A stretch of 8,096 nucleotides of DNA, from contig CAYSLU010000140.1 of assembly GCA_964431965.1 (NCBI GenBank), positions 1 to 8,096 on the forward strand, given 5' to 3'. The notes under the pieces were generated by a model. It worked only from the letters and a program-made list of their open reading frames with translations, did not search any database and had not been told where the DNA came from. The first letter of the stretch is position 1. Every line of letters starts with the position of its first letter. Source of the DNA: CAYSLU01 sp964431965 (GTDB lineage Bacteria > Verrucomicrobiota > Kiritimatiellia > CAIKKV01 > CAYSLU01). This document shows, piece after piece, positions 6,678 through 8,096 of this stretch. A program made the position numbers and the translations under genes.

Positions 6678-7174
6678 CGCAAGCCCCTCTGGCGATTATC
6701 TAGGATCGAACGCTGGGGACGGTAACCGACGGGCGGGATCAAGGCTAGGCAATACGGACCACGTGGCCGTCGTTGCTCCTGTGTCCTTCTATGCGAACGC
6801 GCTCGGCCAGGGCGCGACTTTCAGTATTGAATCCACCGCGACCAGCCACTCCAATACTCAAATGGCGAATGGCGAGCCCTTGGCACTAGCTTTCGCCTCA
6901 ACTCCTTCTCAGACGGCTTTCATGCTGGAAAAGTGAGCGTGACGCGTTCGGACTTCAAGCCAGGTGAAAGCACTGGCGGACTGGACTTCTCCGCAGCGGG
7001 CAAGCTCATCCGCCGGCTTGAGCTGCAGGCCGCCGTCGATGCGGTTTCTTGAGCATTGTCCGGCAGCGCTTGAGGCGTCTGGGCTCCCGTGTCACAATGC
7101 GGGGCGGTCAGCGGGCTGGCGAGGGGGCCACGGGGGTGGCGCCGGGGCTGGCCGTCACGGGGAGCATGATCTCT
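6678..7174. other. intergenic region between the heparinase-like gene and the MscS-family gene
   Basis: About 500 bases without a convincing gene. It should hold the divergent promoters of both neighbours. On the minus strand GATAAT (complement of 6695-6700) resembles a -10, but it lies almost on top of the ribosome binding site and has no good -35. Bases 6781-6930 are AT-richer (about 56% G+C by my count) than the genes around them. They include the direct repeat AATGGCG twice at 6861-6874 and CCACTCCAATACTC at 6847-6860. An open stretch on the plus strand from 6831 to a TGA at 7050-7052 (73 codons) has no ATG; its only early start is GTG at 6933. Its last 39 residues look protein-like (SDFKPGESTGGLDFSAAGKL near the middle) but match nothing I know. 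It could be the tail of a broken gene or chance. Confidence 0.5.
7070..7098 (+). promoter_or_regulatory. candidate promoter for the MscS-family gene
   Basis: TTGAGG at 7070-7075 (4 of 6 to the -35 consensus) is followed after 17 bases by CACAAT at 7093-7098 (4 of 6 to the -10 consensus). Transcription would begin near 7105, downstream of the in-frame ATG at 7097, which argues against that codon as the start of the channel gene. Moderate consensus matches in GC-rich DNA; not proven. Confidence 0.35.
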
Positions 7175-8096
7175 ATGGATGCCACTCTGGATCTCGCGCT
7201 GGAGCTGTCCTGCCTCATGGGGGTGTACCTTCTGGCTCTGGCGCTGAGCGCGCCGCTGCGCCGCGTGCCCCACGGCACAACCGAAGCGTCCTGGAGGCTT
7301 CTGTTCTCGTGCATCTCGGCTCCGCTGTCCGTCCTGCTCCTGACCGGGGCGGCGGCCTGGGCGGCGGGAGCAGTCGCGGGGCTCGAGACCGCGGGGCGCG
7401 TCGTTCCCGCGGCGCATCTGAAGGCGTGGCGCTCGTTCTGGATCCTGGCGCTGCTGGCGCGCCTGTTCGAAGCGCTGGCCCGGGAGTGGTATGCCCGGCG
7501 CGGGCGCGCGTTTCCGGTGCCCGAGCTTATCGTGTCGATTCTTCGGGCCGTGGTGTACGGGGTGGTGGCGTTCTGGATTCTGCGATACCAGCTGGCGATC
7601 AACATCGGGCCGCTCCTGGCGTCCACCGCGCTGCTCACCGCGGTGATCGGCTTTGCGCTGCAGGGCGTTCTCGGGAACCTGCTGTCCGGGATCTCGCTGC
7701 ACATCGTGCGATCGGTGATGCCGGGCGACTGGATTGCGGCGGACGCGGTCGAGGGGCAGGTGGTGGAGACGAACTGGCGCGAGACCCGGCTCCGGACGAC
7801 CGGCGGGCACATGCTGGTGGTGCCGAACACAACGATGGCCTCGGCCGTGGTCCACAACATGACGCGCCCGACGCCGCTGCGCCGCCACTCCATCCCGGTC
7901 GGCGCGAGCTATTCCGATGCGCCCGCCGAAGTGATTGACGCCCTTGTGGCCGCCGCGCTGGATGTGCCGGACGTGGAGCGCGAGCCGGCCCCCACGGCGT
8001 GGCTCACGGAGTTCAAGGACTTCGGCATCAACTACGAGCTGCGGTTCTGGACCAAGCGCTACCAGGACCGCACGCCGATCAACGGCGAGGTGGGCC
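7175..8096 (+). CDS. MscS-family mechanosensitive ion channel, 3' end outside the window
   Basis: The visible 307 residues belong to the small-conductance mechanosensitive channel family, membrane channels that open under tension to release solutes during osmotic downshock. Hydrophobic helices lie near 8-28, 42-68, 86-101 and 117-138. The pore-lining helix follows at about 144-180, with FALQGVLGNLLSGISLHIVR (160-179) as the family's Gly/Ala-rich signature. The beta domain begins with MPGDWI (182-187), continues as EGQVVETNWRETRLRTTGG and reaches the VVPNTTMAS motif (215-223). The cytoplasmic alpha/beta domain is entered before the window ends, so any extra C-terminal domain cannot be seen. 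Starts at 7097, 7166 and 7175 share the frame. I chose 7175 because GGGGAG at 7159-7164 is too close to 7166 (one base) but ten bases from 7175. It appears to be a stand-alone gene. Confidence 0.9.
   Translation, partial: MDATLDLALELSCLMGVYLLALALSAPLRRVPHGTTEASWRLLFSCISAPLSVLLLTGAAAWAAGAVAGLETAGRVVPAAHLKAWRSFWILALLARLFEALAREWYARRGRAFPVPELIVSILRAVVYGVVAFWILRYQLAINIGPLLASTALLTAVIGFALQGVLGNLLSGISLHIVRSVMPGDWIAADAVEGQVVETNWRETRLRTTGGHMLVVPNTTMASAVVHNMTRPTPLRRHSIPVGASYSDAPAEVIDALVAAALDVPDVEREPAPTAWLTEFKDFGINYELRFWTKRYQDRTPINGEVG

Noticed and set aside
6580..6936. Plus-strand 118-codon open frame running from the heparinase-like gene into the intergenic region
   Set aside because: Its first third is antisense to the heparinase N terminus, there is no ribosome binding site, and the residues match no known family.
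6920..7888. Minus-strand open frame opposite the MscS-family gene (322 codons)
   Set aside because: Arg/Gln/Pro-rich with no domain, and antisense to a clear MscS pore helix and beta domain.

Overview
The window is GC-rich DNA (roughly two thirds G+C by eye) with densely packed bacterial genes. It carries no phylogenetic marker. The gene mix (heparinase II/III-like polysaccharide lyase, a UbiA-family variant, a rubredoxin-like/DUF2231 membrane protein, a bacterial type III polyketide synthase, and an AT-richer intergenic stretch with short repeats) would fit a Planctomycetes-Verrucomicrobia-Lentisphaerae-type bacterium, possibly uncultivated. That placement is an inference and is weak.

Layout. 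(1) 102-1827, + strand: a two-gene operon of a PHP-domain metal-dependent phosphoesterase and a UbiA-family membrane prenyltransferase. It is closed by a clear intrinsic terminator just after the UbiA stop codon. (2) 1877-4462, + strand: a rubredoxin-like/DUF2231 membrane protein, a 33-codon remnant of an FAD-dependent oxidoreductase, a type III polyketide synthase with an intact Cys-His-Asn triad, and a class I SAM-dependent methyltransferase. The remnant's stop overlaps the synthase start as ATGA, and the synthase's stop overlaps the methyltransferase start as ATGA. (3) 4560-6677, - strand: a heparinase II/III-family protein, convergent with the methyltransferase. (4) 6678-7174: a roughly 500-base intergenic region, partly AT-richer, with no convincing gene but a candidate promoter near its right end. 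(5) 7175 to the right edge, + strand: an MscS-family mechanosensitive channel cut by the window end.

How the genes may work together. Type III PKS, methyltransferase and flavoprotein genes occur together in known phenolic-lipid operons; Streptomyces srsABC is the model. Here the synthase and methyltransferase look intact, but the flavoprotein survives only as its N-terminal FAD-binding beta-alpha-beta segment. The locus may therefore make a methylated alkylpyrone or alkylresorcinol-type lipid that is no longer oxidised by a local flavoenzyme. The UbiA-family enzyme upstream could prenylate an aromatic product, but the terminator separates it transcriptionally. The remnant ORF may have been kept because the synthase has no visible ribosome binding site and could depend on translational coupling. 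I consider this decayed flavoprotein the most interesting signal in the window. I see no CRISPR array, tRNA, rRNA, insertion sequence or phage gene.
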